Source: Bacteroidetes bacterium RIFCSPLOWO2_12_FULL_37_12 (lineage in GTDB: Bacteria; Bacteroidota; Bacteroidia; 2-12-FULL-37-12). From it: a DNA stretch of 64,000 nucleotides. Where the stretch lies: positions 327,572-391,571 of the forward strand of contig MEPC01000024.1 in the NCBI GenBank assembly GCA_001769655.1, read 5' to 3'. The translations under genes and the position numbers were made by a program. Positions 42,462 to 51,428 of the stretch are shown here, piece by piece. How positions within the stretch are numbered: the first letter of the stretch is position 1; each line of letters starts with the position of its first letter. The notes beneath the pieces are model-generated. The model ran no database searches. It was not told the DNA's origin and saw nothing but the letters and a program-made list of their open reading frames with translations.

Positions 42462-44504
42462 ATGAAAACAAAAATTTCTTTATTAACGGCTTTACTCGCC
42501 ATAATTGGCTTGAGTAATATTGCAAATGCCCAGTGGACGTGGTTAAACCCAACTCCGCAAGGAAATGATTTTAATTCTGTTTATTTCGCCGATGCAACTA
42601 CTGGATATGCCGCTGGCTTATTTGGTACAATTCTTAAAACTACTAATGGTGGCACAAGTTGGACAATTTTAAACAGCGGAACTACGCAAGAATTAAAATC
42701 TGTTTGTTTTGTTAACGCAAATACGGGGTTCGTTATTTCTACAGATGTAATTCTGAAAACTGCGGATGGTGGAAGCACATGGACGCAGGTAAGCAATAGT
42801 GGTGGAAATTCCATTTTCTTTGTTGACGCAAATACCGGCTTTGTGGCGGGCATGAACGGAAGTATTCGTAAAACTGTAAATGGTGGCACTACGTGGACAT
42901 TTTTAAATACTGGCGCCTCTCCTTCTAATAGTTTTCATTCAATCTATTTCATTGATGCGAATACCGGTTATGCCACCGGTGATAATGGAATGATATACAA
43001 AACTACGGATGGTGGAAGCAATTGGGTGTTTCAAACCAGTGGGGTCCAGACAAAATTACTTTCAATTTCGTTTACTGATGCAAATACAGGTTGGGCAGTA
43101 GGTTGGGATGGTGTAATTCGTAATACAACAGATGGCGGTACAACATGGACAAAGCAGACCAGTTCAATAACAACAACCTTGACTTCTGTGTTTTTTAAGG
43201 GTGCTAATACAGGTTATATTACAGGTGAATACGGAAAAGTATATAAAACTATAGACGGTGGAAGCAACTGGACATCACAAACCAGTGGGACAACCGTTAG
43301 TTTAAAATCAGTTTATTTCACCGATGCTAATACTGGCTTTTTGGTTGGTGGCAGTGGGGTAATTCGTAAAACTACGGATGGGGGCACTAACTGGACTGGG
43401 AATTCTATCATTTCAACCAGTGAATTAAAGTCAATTTATTTCACGAATGTTAATACTGGTTATATTGTCGGAGGTTCCAAGCTTCTTAAAACCACGAATG
43501 CCGGTATTAACTGGACAGAAATTTCTATGGGGATGCTTCCTGCAACCAATTCTGTTTTTTTCGCTGATGCCACTACTGGTTTTGCGGTTGGAAATAGCGG
43601 GATACTTCTTAAATCAACTGATGGAGGAGATACCTGGTCGGGAGTATCAAGCGGAACATCTAATCATTTGTTTTCAGTTTATTTTACTAGTGCTAATGTC
43701 GGTTACGTTGTAGGAGATTGGAACACAGTTCTTAAAACTATTGATGGGGGCGTTACGTGGACGAAACAAACAACTGTAATCCAAAGAACTTTAAACTCCG
43801 TTTATTTCACCGATGCTAATAACGGTTATGCGACTGGTAAAAATATTGTCCTTAAAACCACTGACGCAGGAACTACATGGACTGAAAAAACGGTCGGTAG
43901 CACTTCTGTCGGTTTTAATTCAATTTATTTCACAGATGCGAATACAGGTTACGTTGCGGGGTATACTAATAATAAAGGAGTAATTTATAAAACAACAGAT
44001 GGTGGCACTAATTGGTCCGAGCAAACCAGCGGGTCATCAAAGGTTTTAAAATCAATTTTTTTTAAGGTCGCAAATAACGGTTATATCGTGGGTGATGAAG
44101 GAACAATTCTTAAAACTGCAGATGGTGGGACTAATTGGGAAATTCAAACGCAATTTACTAAAAATCATTTCAATTCAATTGTTTTTACCTCTGATGCAGG
44201 TTATATTGTTGGAGCAGGCGGTACGATTTTAAAGATGGGTGGGATTCCTCAAAGCATTTTATCTGATTTTATCTCTGATAAAAGATTGAATTTTTATCCT
44301 AACCCTTCAAACGATGCAATTTATTTTCCATTAGAAAAAAATTCTTCCATCAGGATATATAACTTCAACGGACAATTAATAAAAGAAACAGCTTTAAATA
44401 CCAATGCATCTAAAATCAATATTTCTGATTTGAAAAAAGGAATTTATTTGGTTGTTATTTCAGCTGACAATGAAATTAGATATTCCAAGTTCATCAAAGA
44501 ATAA
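42462..44504 (+). CDS. YCF48/BNR-repeat protein with T9SS type A sorting domain
   Basis: 680 residues: signal peptide (to about IANAQ, residue 23), then about 14 repeats of roughly 45 residues of the form LKSVYFTDANTGYVVG...ILKTTDGGTNWT, the pattern of YCF48/BNR beta-propeller blades. Fourteen blades suggest two seven-bladed propellers. The T9SS type A domain starts RLNFYPNPSNDAIYFP and ends GIYLVVISADNEIRYSKFI. A surface or secreted protein, probably for binding; the family name comes from photosystem II assembly factors, but that role is not implied here. The next gene starts 4 bp later. Confidence 0.87.
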   Translation: MKTKISLLTALLAIIGLSNIANAQWTWLNPTPQGNDFNSVYFADATTGYAAGLFGTILKTTNGGTSWTILNSGTTQELKSVCFVNANTGFVISTDVILKTADGGSTWTQVSNSGGNSIFFVDANTGFVAGMNGSIRKTVNGGTTWTFLNTGASPSNSFHSIYFIDANTGYATGDNGMIYKTTDGGSNWVFQTSGVQTKLLSISFTDANTGWAVGWDGVIRNTTDGGTTWTKQTSSITTTLTSVFFKGANTGYITGEYGKVYKTIDGGSNWTSQTSGTTVSLKSVYFTDANTGFLVGGSGVIRKTTDGGTNWTGNSIISTSELKSIYFTNVNTGYIVGGSKLLKTTNAGINWTEISMGMLPATNSVFFADATTGFAVGNSGILLKSTDGGDTWSGVSSGTSNHLFSVYFTSANVGYVVGDWNTVLKTIDGGVTWTKQTTVIQRTLNSVYFTDANNGYATGKNIVLKTTDAGTTWTEKTVGSTSVGFNSIYFTDANTGYVAGYTNNKGVIYKTTDGGTNWSEQTSGSSKVLKSIFFKVANNGYIVGDEGTILKTADGGTNWEIQTQFTKNHFNSIVFTSDAGYIVGAGGTILKMGGIPQSILSDFISDKRLNFYPNPSNDAIYFPLEKNSSIRIYNFNGQLIKETALNTNASKINISDLKKGIYLVVISADNEIRYSKFIKE

Positions 44505-44508
44505 TAGT

Positions 44509-45303
44509 ATGCACAAACTTCTGAAAATCATTGTTCCGTTAATTTTTTTATCAGGAACCATTTCTTCCCATTCTCAATCGCTTGATGATTTCTATTCAAA
44601 AGGTCATTGGGAACTTTTCACGCCTGTTTCCGGTTATTCAACCAAACTGCAAAATGGCGACAGTGCCTACCCCTATCAGAGTTATTGGGGTATAATCAAT
44701 ATAGGTGGTTTTATTCGAAAGTCAAAACCCTTAGGAATTTCTTTTGCTTTTAGCAATAGAGAAATAGGAGACCTCATGTATGTATTAATGACTCTTGTAC
44801 TTAAACCCGCCGCAATTTCTTTCAATATTGGTTCCTCCGACAACTTTCCTAAAATAAATAATTGGTTTCTTTCCGATTTTCTTATCCCTAATTTTCGTTT
44901 CGGCTTAAATGTTTTTTGTAAGGAAAATGAGGGTTTAGTAGTTAATGCAGGTATCAATCATAGTTACAATATTGCCAGCGGCAATGGGCAACTCAGCCAG
45001 TCAAGTGAGTGGCTATCTATCGGTCCTAATTTCTATGTTGACCAGGTTATAATGCCCTGGCTGGCTGTTCATGTGGAAACAAGTCCCCTGTTTGTTTATG
45101 CCGGAGGATATAAAGGCGGACCGGGAAAAGAAGTAAAAGAAAAACCATCTGTTTGGGAAAACAGAATAGAACTTTTCACTACTTATGGATTTTTTATGGG
45201 AGTTGAGTTTATTAAATTCTCTAATATGTTGGATATTCCATCCCAAACCTATTTTAAAATAAGGAGGTATGACTTTAGATTGGGTTTCCGGACAACGTTT
45301 TAG
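44509..45303 (+). CDS. Outer-membrane beta-barrel-like hypothetical protein
   Basis: 264 residues from MHKLLKIIVPLIFLSGTISSHSQ, a signal peptide; the in-frame start at 44452 lies within the preceding gene and is unlikely. The mature protein alternates amphipathic beta strands with aromatic ends (YWGIINIGGFIRKS, PNFRFGLNVFCKENEGLVVNAGI in two strands, AVHVETSPLFVYAGGYKGGPG) and finishes RRYDFRLGFRTTF, a C-terminal phenylalanine typical of outer-membrane barrels. The 4-bp gap from the BNR-repeat gene suggests joint expression. It may anchor or partner that protein; this is inference. Confidence 0.65.
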   Translation: MHKLLKIIVPLIFLSGTISSHSQSLDDFYSKGHWELFTPVSGYSTKLQNGDSAYPYQSYWGIINIGGFIRKSKPLGISFAFSNREIGDLMYVLMTLVLKPAAISFNIGSSDNFPKINNWFLSDFLIPNFRFGLNVFCKENEGLVVNAGINHSYNIASGNGQLSQSSEWLSIGPNFYVDQVIMPWLAVHVETSPLFVYAGGYKGGPGKEVKEKPSVWENRIELFTTYGFFMGVEFIKFSNMLDIPSQTYFKIRRYDFRLGFRTTF

Positions 45304-45318
45304 GGTTTAACAGGCATC

Positions 45319-45978
45319 TCACCTCAGATTATCATACCACCGCGTCTTAAACAAAATCATCCCGGCGATCATTCCCCCCAAATGCCCCTCGTGGGATAAT
45401 CCGATTCTGAATAAGCCAAAAATTCCTAATACCGACACCACAAAAAATCCCCACAAAACGGTGGATGCCCTGAATTTTATAGGAAGAAAAATTATTTGTA
45501 AGGGCGCATCCGGCATAAACAGTGCAAGGGCGGCAAAAACACCCATAATAGCGCCAGATGCGCCAACTACAGGGTGAACATATTGTGTACAATCAGTTGG
45601 CTGAAAGCTGATGCCGCAGGGTGCCATGCAGAAATTAAAATAATTTATTTGGAAGTATCCAACCAGCATCACCATCAGCGCACTTCCAAATCCCGATACC
45701 AGATATAAAGCGGCGAAACGGTTTGTGCCCACTACCGATTCCAGAAAACTACCCAAAGAATAAAAGGCAAACATGTTCAACGCAATGTGAACGAAGTTGG
45801 CATGCATGAACATACTGCTGAGAATCTGAAAGGGTCTGAAGCAATGACTCTGAAAATAATATAAAGGAAGCAGTTCCGAAATTTCGTAAGGAACAAGATA
45901 TCTTCCCAATATAAAAAAAATAAAATTCAGTATGATGATAATTTTTGTAACAGGAGGAATTTGGGAAAGGGGGAGCAT
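45319..45978 (-). CDS. Rhomboid family intramembrane serine protease
   Basis: 219 residues with six membrane helices. The catalytic serine is S141 in GASGAIMG and the histidine H199 in HEGHLGG (H196 also present). MHANFVHIALNMFAFYSLG (about 58-76) supplies the conserved HxxxN helix. An unusual loop of about 35 residues with three cysteines (FNFCMAPCGISFQPTDC, about 114-130) precedes the serine motif. Substrates are unknown; rhomboids cut membrane-spanning proteins within the bilayer. It is convergent with the secreted-protein run and upstream of nothing obvious. Confidence 0.88.
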   Translation of the reverse strand: MLPLSQIPPVTKIIIILNFIFFILGRYLVPYEISELLPLYYFQSHCFRPFQILSSMFMHANFVHIALNMFAFYSLGSFLESVVGTNRFAALYLVSGFGSALMVMLVGYFQINYFNFCMAPCGISFQPTDCTQYVHPVVGASGAIMGVFAALALFMPDAPLQIIFLPIKFRASTVLWGFFVVSVLGIFGLFRIGLSHEGHLGGMIAGMILFKTRWYDNLR

Positions 45979-46004
45979 ATGAGCGTAGGGCAGAGGTGTT
46001 TAAT

Positions 46005-46379
46005 TTATTTTGATTTTAATTTTTTAACTTCTTCTTTTATTTCTGTAATAATGTTTTTTAAATCTTTATAGTCAATGTTTGCAAACTCTGATTTGTCATA
46101 AATAGATGCTAAATTTACAATTATTTCCTCTTGACTATCTTTTAGTATTTCAATTATTACAAAAGTAATAATTCTTGCTCCACCGCTTTTGCCCTTTCCC
46201 TTGCTCTTAATAGCTAATCTGATTTTGTAACAATTTTTACCGATGGGTGTTCCTTCAAAAGGATTTTTTAAAAGAGTTTCCTTGAGTGTTATAAGTTCTG
46301 ATTTTAGAGAAGGGAATTTTTTTAATAGCGGCTTAGCTTCTCTCTGAAAATTTCCGGAAATGATTATACTAATGTTCAT
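46005..46379 (-). CDS. RelE/ParE-type toxin of a type II toxin-antitoxin pair
   Basis: 124 residues. The motif LKKFPSLKSELITLKETLLKNP, then IGKNCYKIRLAIKSKGKGKSGGARIITF, is typical of a RelE/ParE-like toxin subgroup with the conserved GKSGGAR core. Toxins of the RelE branch cleave mRNA on the ribosome while ParE types target gyrase; the sequence does not tell which. It overlaps the upstream antitoxin gene by 11 bp (46369-46379), the usual coupling. Confidence 0.82.
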   Translation of the reverse strand: MNISIIISGNFQREAKPLLKKFPSLKSELITLKETLLKNPFEGTPIGKNCYKIRLAIKSKGKGKSGGARIITFVIIEILKDSQEEIIVNLASIYDKSEFANIDYKDLKNIITEIKEEVKKLKSK

Positions 46380-46587
46380 TTAAAAAATCACTTAAAGTAA
46401 CTGCCTTCCTTTTTCCACTTTTTATTTCCTGCATTTCAATAAAAGCGTCTTTTAATCCAGCTTTTAACTTAGTGTATTGAAGAAGTTTTAAGTACTCTTT
46501 TTCAAAAGCCAGCCATTCCTTGATAGAAATAACTACGGCAGTTGGTTTTCCTTTTTCATTGGAGATATATTGTAAATTTGGTTTCAT
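46369..46587 (-). CDS. Antitoxin of a type II toxin-antitoxin pair (Phd/YefM-like)
   Basis: 72 residues. MKPNLQYISNEKGKPTAVVISIKEWLAFEKEY has the beta-strand/Ser-Ile-x-Glu-Trp pattern of Phd/YefM or related antitoxins, followed by a helical, charged C-terminus that would wrap the toxin. It comes first in the operon and overlaps the RelE-like gene by 11 bp. A minus-strand TATATTTG at 46604-46597 ends 9 nt upstream and may be its -7 element, implying a very short leader. Confidence 0.78.
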   Translation of the reverse strand: MKPNLQYISNEKGKPTAVVISIKEWLAFEKEYLKLLQYTKLKAGLKDAFIEMQEIKSGKRKAVTLSDFLNEH

Positions 46588-46633
46588 TTTTATTTACAAA
46601 TATAGTAATTTGATACAACTCTTTGTACCCCAC

Positions 46634-48451
46634 TCACTTTTTCTTCAAAAACCTTCCATTCAATTCCTGTGCCGTCATCATCACAAAAGTAGGAATCCCA
46701 TCGGGCGTATAGCTTTTCACCTCACAGGAAAATAATTTCTCGATTAAACCTTTCATTTCCGCCGGGTCTAATTTTTTTCCAGGTTTGATGGTTGCTTTTT
46801 TTGCCATAATACGTAGCAAAAACTCGCGACGGTTTTGTGAGTAACTACTGCGGTTTTGTTTTATGCCTTCGAGCAATTGATGGAAGAAATTGTCTAATTC
46901 CTCGAATGTCACTTCTTCGGGAACTGCATGAAGCACAATCGTATCTTTTCCAAGTTGATTAAAATCAAATCCCATAGCGAAAATATCTTCCGCGGATTCC
47001 ATGAGTAACATTACATCAGCCGGATTTAGTTGAAGGGTTTGCGGAAACAATAACTGTTTACCGGTACCACTTTTAGTTGATGCTGATTTTCTGTACTTCT
47101 CATATACTATCCGTTCACTGGCGTAAGTTTGATTAATTACTATCAGCTCTTGTTCCTGAGGCCATAAAATGAATTGATTAAATAATTGTACAGGTTCATT
47201 TTTATGTTCGTTCTTTTCATTGGTTGCACGCAACTCTGAATCACTAAAAAGTTTATTCTCTTTCGGTAATTGAGTGCCACCGGAAAATTGATTCCATGCT
47301 CCGGAAATGTTTTGAGTAAATCCTGTTTGGTCTTTTGCAGGATAATTTTTTGAATATTCGGGAATAGAAAAAGTTTGAGGTGACACTGTGCCAGTTTGAT
47401 AGGATTGATTTTCCACCAAACCGGTTTTTGATACAACAGGAATTTCTAATTGAGGAATCAAGCTGGCATTTCCTAATACTCTTTTCAGGATGTTTAACAC
47501 GATGGAATAAACCAATCGCTCATCTTCAAATTTTATTTCTGTTTTGGCAGGATGAACATTCACATCAATCCGTGCAGGATCTACATTCAATTTAAGCATA
47601 TAAAACGGAAATGTACCCGGAGGAATAAGCGATTCATAAGCGCTGATAATGGCGTGCTGTATGTAAGGATGTTTTACAATTCTTTCATTTACAAATAAAA
47701 ATTGCTCCCCTCTGGTTTTTTTCAAAAAGTCAGGACGGGAAATAAAACCTTCCAGTGAAAGGTATTCACTGTGTTCCTGAAAAGGTATAAGATTTTCCAA
47801 ATATCCCTTCCCGAACAAATCGGAAATCCTTTTACCCGGAGTGCTTGCAGGCAGGTCATAAACCTGTTCCTCCTCGTTGAATAACTGGAAGGAAATATCA
47901 TTACGGCAAAGAGCGATTCGGATAAATTCATCCATAATATGACGTGTTTCAATGGCATCTGTTTTCAGAAAATTTCTCCGTGCCGGTACATTGAAGAACA
48001 AATTTTTTACGATGATTCTTGTTCCTGCGGGAAAAGAACCGGGTTCTTGAATTTTAACATCCGATGCTTCCAGACAAATGCGGGTTCCAAGTTCATCCTC
48101 GTGTTTCCGAGTTTTCATTTCCACTTGTGCCACTGCGGCTATGGAGGCGAGCGCTTCTCCTCGAAATCCCATCGTTTGCAACGAAAAAAGGTCTTCGCTT
48201 TTATTAATCTTTGAGGTTGCATGACGTTCAAAGCTCATGCGGGCATCGGTAACAGACATACCTGAACCATCGTCAATGATATCAATAAGTGTTTTACCTC
48301 CATCCCGGAAAATCAGCGTAATGTTTTTTGCGTGGGCATCTAATGAATTTTCAATTAATTCTTTCACTACGGAGGCAGGTCGCTGAACGACTTCGCCGGC
48401 GGCAATTTGATTGGCAACGTTATCCGGGAGCAGATGTATCAGGTTGGGCAT
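46634..48451 (-). CDS. mutL: DNA mismatch repair protein MutL
   Basis: 605 residues. The N-terminal GHKL ATPase is intact: ELIENSLDAH (31-40), DDGSGM (60-65), GFRGEALASI (95-104), then DVNVHPAKTEI. The C-terminal dimerisation/endonuclease domain is present, but the metal motif DQHA-x2-E-x4-E reads NQTYASERIVYE (440-451), with Asp, His and Ala replaced, and the CPxH-type site appears as SYTPDG. Nuclease activity is therefore doubtful; the ATPase and matchmaker role remains likely. It is followed by a toxin-antitoxin pair 46 bp downstream. Confidence 0.94.
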   Translation of the reverse strand: MPNLIHLLPDNVANQIAAGEVVQRPASVVKELIENSLDAHAKNITLIFRDGGKTLIDIIDDGSGMSVTDARMSFERHATSKINKSEDLFSLQTMGFRGEALASIAAVAQVEMKTRKHEDELGTRICLEASDVKIQEPGSFPAGTRIIVKNLFFNVPARRNFLKTDAIETRHIMDEFIRIALCRNDISFQLFNEEEQVYDLPASTPGKRISDLFGKGYLENLIPFQEHSEYLSLEGFISRPDFLKKTRGEQFLFVNERIVKHPYIQHAIISAYESLIPPGTFPFYMLKLNVDPARIDVNVHPAKTEIKFEDERLVYSIVLNILKRVLGNASLIPQLEIPVVSKTGLVENQSYQTGTVSPQTFSIPEYSKNYPAKDQTGFTQNISGAWNQFSGGTQLPKENKLFSDSELRATNEKNEHKNEPVQLFNQFILWPQEQELIVINQTYASERIVYEKYRKSASTKSGTGKQLLFPQTLQLNPADVMLLMESAEDIFAMGFDFNQLGKDTIVLHAVPEEVTFEELDNFFHQLLEGIKQNRSSYSQNRREFLLRIMAKKATIKPGKKLDPAEMKGLIEKLFSCEVKSYTPDGIPTFVMMTAQELNGRFLKKK

Positions 48452-48509
48452 GGGTTAGTTTATGGATGTTCTTACTAAATAAAATTGGTTACTGAATAGT
48501 AAAACGTTT

Positions 48510-49958
48510 CTAATAATACGTCAATCTCAAATTCTTCGATATATATCCTGCCAGCCGCACCACCTGCCGCGTGTATCCGAATTCATTATCATACCATACA
48601 TACAATACAACGTTTCGCTTATTGGAGTCAATCAAGGTGGCGGCACTGTCCACTACACAAGCATGCGTGTTTCCGATAATGTCACTCGATACAAGTTCAT
48701 TGGATACGGCATATTCAATTTGTTCACATAAAGAACCGGAAAGTGACTCGGCTTTTAAAATGCCGTTTAGCTCTTCAATGGTTGTTTCTTTTTTAAGACG
48801 CATGTGCAAAATAGCCAGTGACACATTTGGAGTAGGAACCCTGACAGCATTTCCAGTGAATTTTCCTGCTAAATCGGGTATCACTTTAGCGACTGCTTTA
48901 GCGGCGCCGGTTTCTGTAATAACCATATTCAACGCCGCAGAACGACCTCTGCGATATTTTTTGTGATAGTTGTCAAGGAGATTCTGGTCGTTAGTGTAGG
49001 AATGAACGGTTTCAATATGTCCATGGTCAATGGTGTAATAATCATTTACCACTTTCAAAACAGGCGCAATGGCATTCGTAGTACAAGAAGCGGCGGAGAA
49101 TATTTTTTCTTCCGGATTATGTATCGTTTGATTTACTCCATATACTATGTTGGGAATATCTCCTTTTCCCGGAGCAGTTAGAACCACCTGGCTGATTCCG
49201 GTTGACTTTAAATGTCTGCTTAATCCATCTCTGTCGCGATATACTCCTGTATTATCAATTAGCAAAGCATCTTTTATTCCGTACGTTGTATAATCAATTC
49301 CATCGGGTGTTGATGAATATATAATTTGTACAATATGACCATTCACCCTCATGGCTTTCAGTTCGTTATCCACCGTAATGGTTCCTTTGAAAGGTCCATG
49401 TACAGAATCAGCTCGTAGTAATTCAGCTCGTTTTATAATATCATCGGGATTTTTTGTTTCCCTGACAACAATGGCTTTCAATAACAACTGGTCACCCCTT
49501 CCCGCTCTTGCAAATAATATTCTTGCGGCGAGACGACCTACCCTGCCAAAGCCAAAAAGCACTACATCTTTTGGTTTCTGAAAACTTTTATCTTTTCCAA
49601 CCAGATTGGCTAATTTGGTTTTCACAAAATCTGCCTTCGAACTGAACATTGCCTCTTCCTTTTCCCACTCGAATGTCAATTTCCCAATATCTATAACCGT
49701 GGGTGGAAGATCCAGCTTTGCTATTTCCTGAGTGATGGCAAGGGTTTTATCAACGGTGACATCATTTTTAACAATCTGGCGTGCATACAAGTGATGATTT
49801 AATATCTCACTTGGACTGGAGTCAATGATTGTTTTTCGGAAAATGACCAATTCCAATGATTTATTGAACCATAACTGCTGGGCCAATGCGAGCAATTCAA
49901 TGGCGTGATTTTGTTTGCTGATCCATAGGGTAAACTCGTTCTTAAATTTGGTTTGCAT
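48510..49958 (-). CDS. gap: Glyceraldehyde-3-phosphate dehydrogenase, long form
   Basis: 482 residues, about 145 more than the standard enzyme. Residues about 1-125 are a helical extension; the NAD-binding site GFGRVGR is at 136-142 and the catalytic cysteine C292 lies in ASCTTNAIAP, with the late WYDNEFGYTRQVVRL motif. It oxidises glyceraldehyde 3-phosphate to 1,3-bisphosphoglycerate. Long forms with this extension exist in Bacteroidota and some Proteobacteria. It lies downstream of recA on the same strand, with a family-4 hairpin between them. Confidence 0.9.
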   Translation of the reverse strand: MQTKFKNEFTLWISKQNHAIELLALAQQLWFNKSLELVIFRKTIIDSSPSEILNHHLYARQIVKNDVTVDKTLAITQEIAKLDLPPTVIDIGKLTFEWEKEEAMFSSKADFVKTKLANLVGKDKSFQKPKDVVLFGFGRVGRLAARILFARAGRGDQLLLKAIVVRETKNPDDIIKRAELLRADSVHGPFKGTITVDNELKAMRVNGHIVQIIYSSTPDGIDYTTYGIKDALLIDNTGVYRDRDGLSRHLKSTGISQVVLTAPGKGDIPNIVYGVNQTIHNPEEKIFSAASCTTNAIAPVLKVVNDYYTIDHGHIETVHSYTNDQNLLDNYHKKYRRGRSAALNMVITETGAAKAVAKVIPDLAGKFTGNAVRVPTPNVSLAILHMRLKKETTIEELNGILKAESLSGSLCEQIEYAVSNELVSSDIIGNTHACVVDSAATLIDSNKRNVVLYVWYDNEFGYTRQVVRLAGYISKNLRLTYY

Positions 49959-50017
49959 GGAAATTAAAAGAGTTTTTCATTTTTTTATTTTCCTCCGAAC
50001 CCTTCACCACCCTCGCC

Positions 50018-50040
50018 ACCGTTTGTGTCCCACAAACGGT
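50018..50040. repeat. Family-4 hairpin between recA and gap
   Basis: ACCGTTTGTG, loop TCC, CACAAACGGT: perfect 10-bp arms, 7 bp after the recA stop on the minus strand. Could act as the recA terminator, though no T-run follows directly. Confidence 0.8.
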
Positions 50041-50047
50041 AACGTCC

Positions 50048-51076
50048 TCACTCCACCTCTGCCTTCTCCTTCTTCATCACACCATTCCCACCAGCCAATG
50101 TTTCCCTGATTTTCGTTTCGATTTCCTGTGCGAGTTCCTGATTGTCAGACAACAACGTTTTTACAGCATCTCTCCCCTGAGCAAGTTTTTCCCCTTTGTA
50201 ACTGAACCACGAACCGGATTTCTGAATGATATTCATGTCAACACCCATGTCAACAATTTCTCCCAGTTTAGAAACGCCCTCGCCATACATAATATCAAAC
50301 TCAACTACTTTAAATGGAGGCGCTAGTTTATTTTTCACCACTTTCACTTTCGTGCGATTACCCATGATATCGTTTCCTTCTTTGATGGGAGCAAGTTTTC
50401 GTATGTCAAGACGGATAGATGCATAAAATTTCAGTGCATTACCTCCGGTTGTTGTTTCCGGGTTGCCAAACATGATACCGATTTTTTCCCTCAATTGGTT
50501 AATGAAAATACAGCAACATTGCGTTTTACTGATGCAGGCAGTAAGTTTTCGCAATGCCTGCGACATAAGCCGTGCCTGAAGTCCCATTTTACTCTCTCCC
50601 ATTTCCCCTTCAATTTCTGCCTTGGGAACCAATGCGGCAACTGAATCAATGACTATAATGTCTATTGCGCCCGAACGGATAAGGTGTTCGGTAATTTCAA
50701 GCGCTTCTTCACCGTTTGCCGGTTGTGAGATTAGCAGATTTTCGGTATCAATGCCCAATTTCTCCGCATACGTTTTATCGAAGGCATGTTCCGCATCAAT
50801 AAAAGCGGCGATTCCGCCTTTCTTCTGCGATTCGGCAATGGTATGCATGGCGAGCGTTGTTTTACCGGACGATTCAGGCCCATAAATTTCCACCACTCTG
50901 CCTCGTGGTAAGCCGCCGATACCAAACGCCACATCAAGACCGATGGAGCCGGTGGATATACTTGGTACAATTTCTATGGCGTTGTCGCTGAGTCGCATGA
51001 CGACGCCTTTTCCATAAGATTTTTCAAGCTTATCAACCGTTAGTTGAAGGGCTTTTAATTTTTCGTTTTGAGCCAT
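50048..51076 (-). CDS. recA: Recombinase RecA
   Basis: 342 residues, full length. Walker [11 protein letters not shown] (66-75), the [21 protein letters not shown] region with Walker B and loop L1, and [29 protein letters not shown] with loop L2. The C-terminus is acidic as usual. It carries out strand exchange in recombination and SOS signalling. A minus-strand TACTTTTG (51169-51162) is a candidate -7 element, and an 8-bp inverted repeat CACGAATT/AATTCGTG lies in the leader. Confidence 0.97.
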   Translation of the reverse strand: MAQNEKLKALQLTVDKLEKSYGKGVVMRLSDNAIEIVPSISTGSIGLDVAFGIGGLPRGRVVEIYGPESSGKTTLAMHTIAESQKKGGIAAFIDAEHAFDKTYAEKLGIDTENLLISQPANGEEALEITEHLIRSGAIDIIVIDSVAALVPKAEIEGEMGESKMGLQARLMSQALRKLTACISKTQCCCIFINQLREKIGIMFGNPETTTGGNALKFYASIRLDIRKLAPIKEGNDIMGNRTKVKVVKNKLAPPFKVVEFDIMYGEGVSKLGEIVDMGVDMNIIQKSGSWFSYKGEKLAQGRDAVKTLLSDNQELAQEIETKIRETLAGGNGVMKKEKAEVE

Positions 51077-51130
51077 TTGTTTAAGTGTTAAGGTAGTGTT
51101 GAATTGATTAACTATGTAGACACGAATCTC

Positions 51131-51169
51131 ACGAATTTAATATTCCGAATTCGTGCACCGCAAAAGTAT
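51131..51169 (-). promoter_or_regulatory. Candidate recA promoter region with inverted repeat
   Basis: Minus-strand TACTTTTG at 51169-51162; the nearest TTTG (51197-51194) is 24 bp away, longer than the normal 19-20. Just downstream lies CACGAATT (51131-51138) with AATTCGTG (51149-51156). The inverted repeat could be an operator, but it also resembles common CACGAATT interspersed repeats. Confidence 0.35.
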
Positions 51170-51271
51170 AGAAATTTCCCGTAGAAAAAATGTCAAAAAT
51201 CACTATTGTGGATAACTTTTGCATAAATACAGGGTATTCGTGGGTAAAGCGGTAATATTTTCATGATGCGC

Positions 51272-51391
51272 TCAATTCAAAAACAACATCCTGAAATACT
51301 GTTTACCGTTTGCGTTCAACATCAGAACAAATGTTCCTTTCATCCCCTCTAATTCTTTTGAGTCAATTCTGTAAACATTACTTGAAAAAAT
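51272..51391 (-). pseudogene. Possible remnant of a T9SS sorting domain
   Basis: A minus-strand frame between recA and kdsB reads SNVYRIDSKELEGMKGTF, then VLMLNANGKQYFRMLFLN and a stop. The spacing (hydrophobic-x-I-D, G/M-x-F/Y-x-L-x-L, then a basic-hydrophobic end) fits the last 35 residues of a T9SS type A domain. No upstream part of such a gene remains; the kdsB start abuts it. Could be chance. Confidence 0.3.
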
Positions 51392-51397
51392 TTCATG

Positions 51398-51405
51398 TAA
51401 GTTTG
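51398..51405 (+). promoter_or_regulatory. Candidate -7 element TAAGTTTG for kdsB
   Basis: TAnnTTTG match ending 23 nt before the kdsB ATG; no TTTG at the normal -33 spacing. Confidence 0.35.
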
Positions 51406-51428
51406 CAGAATATTTCGTCACATTCCAA

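Noticed and set aside
46369-46587. The toxin-antitoxin pair as a sign of a larger mobile island.
   Set aside because: No integrase, transposase, tRNA or repeat boundary flanks it; neighbours are core genes (mutL, rhomboid).
51131-51156. CACGAATT/AATTCGTG inverted repeat as a LexA operator for recA.
   Set aside because: It does not match a LexA box known to me, and the words resemble common interspersed repeats; kept only as a possible operator within the promoter entry.
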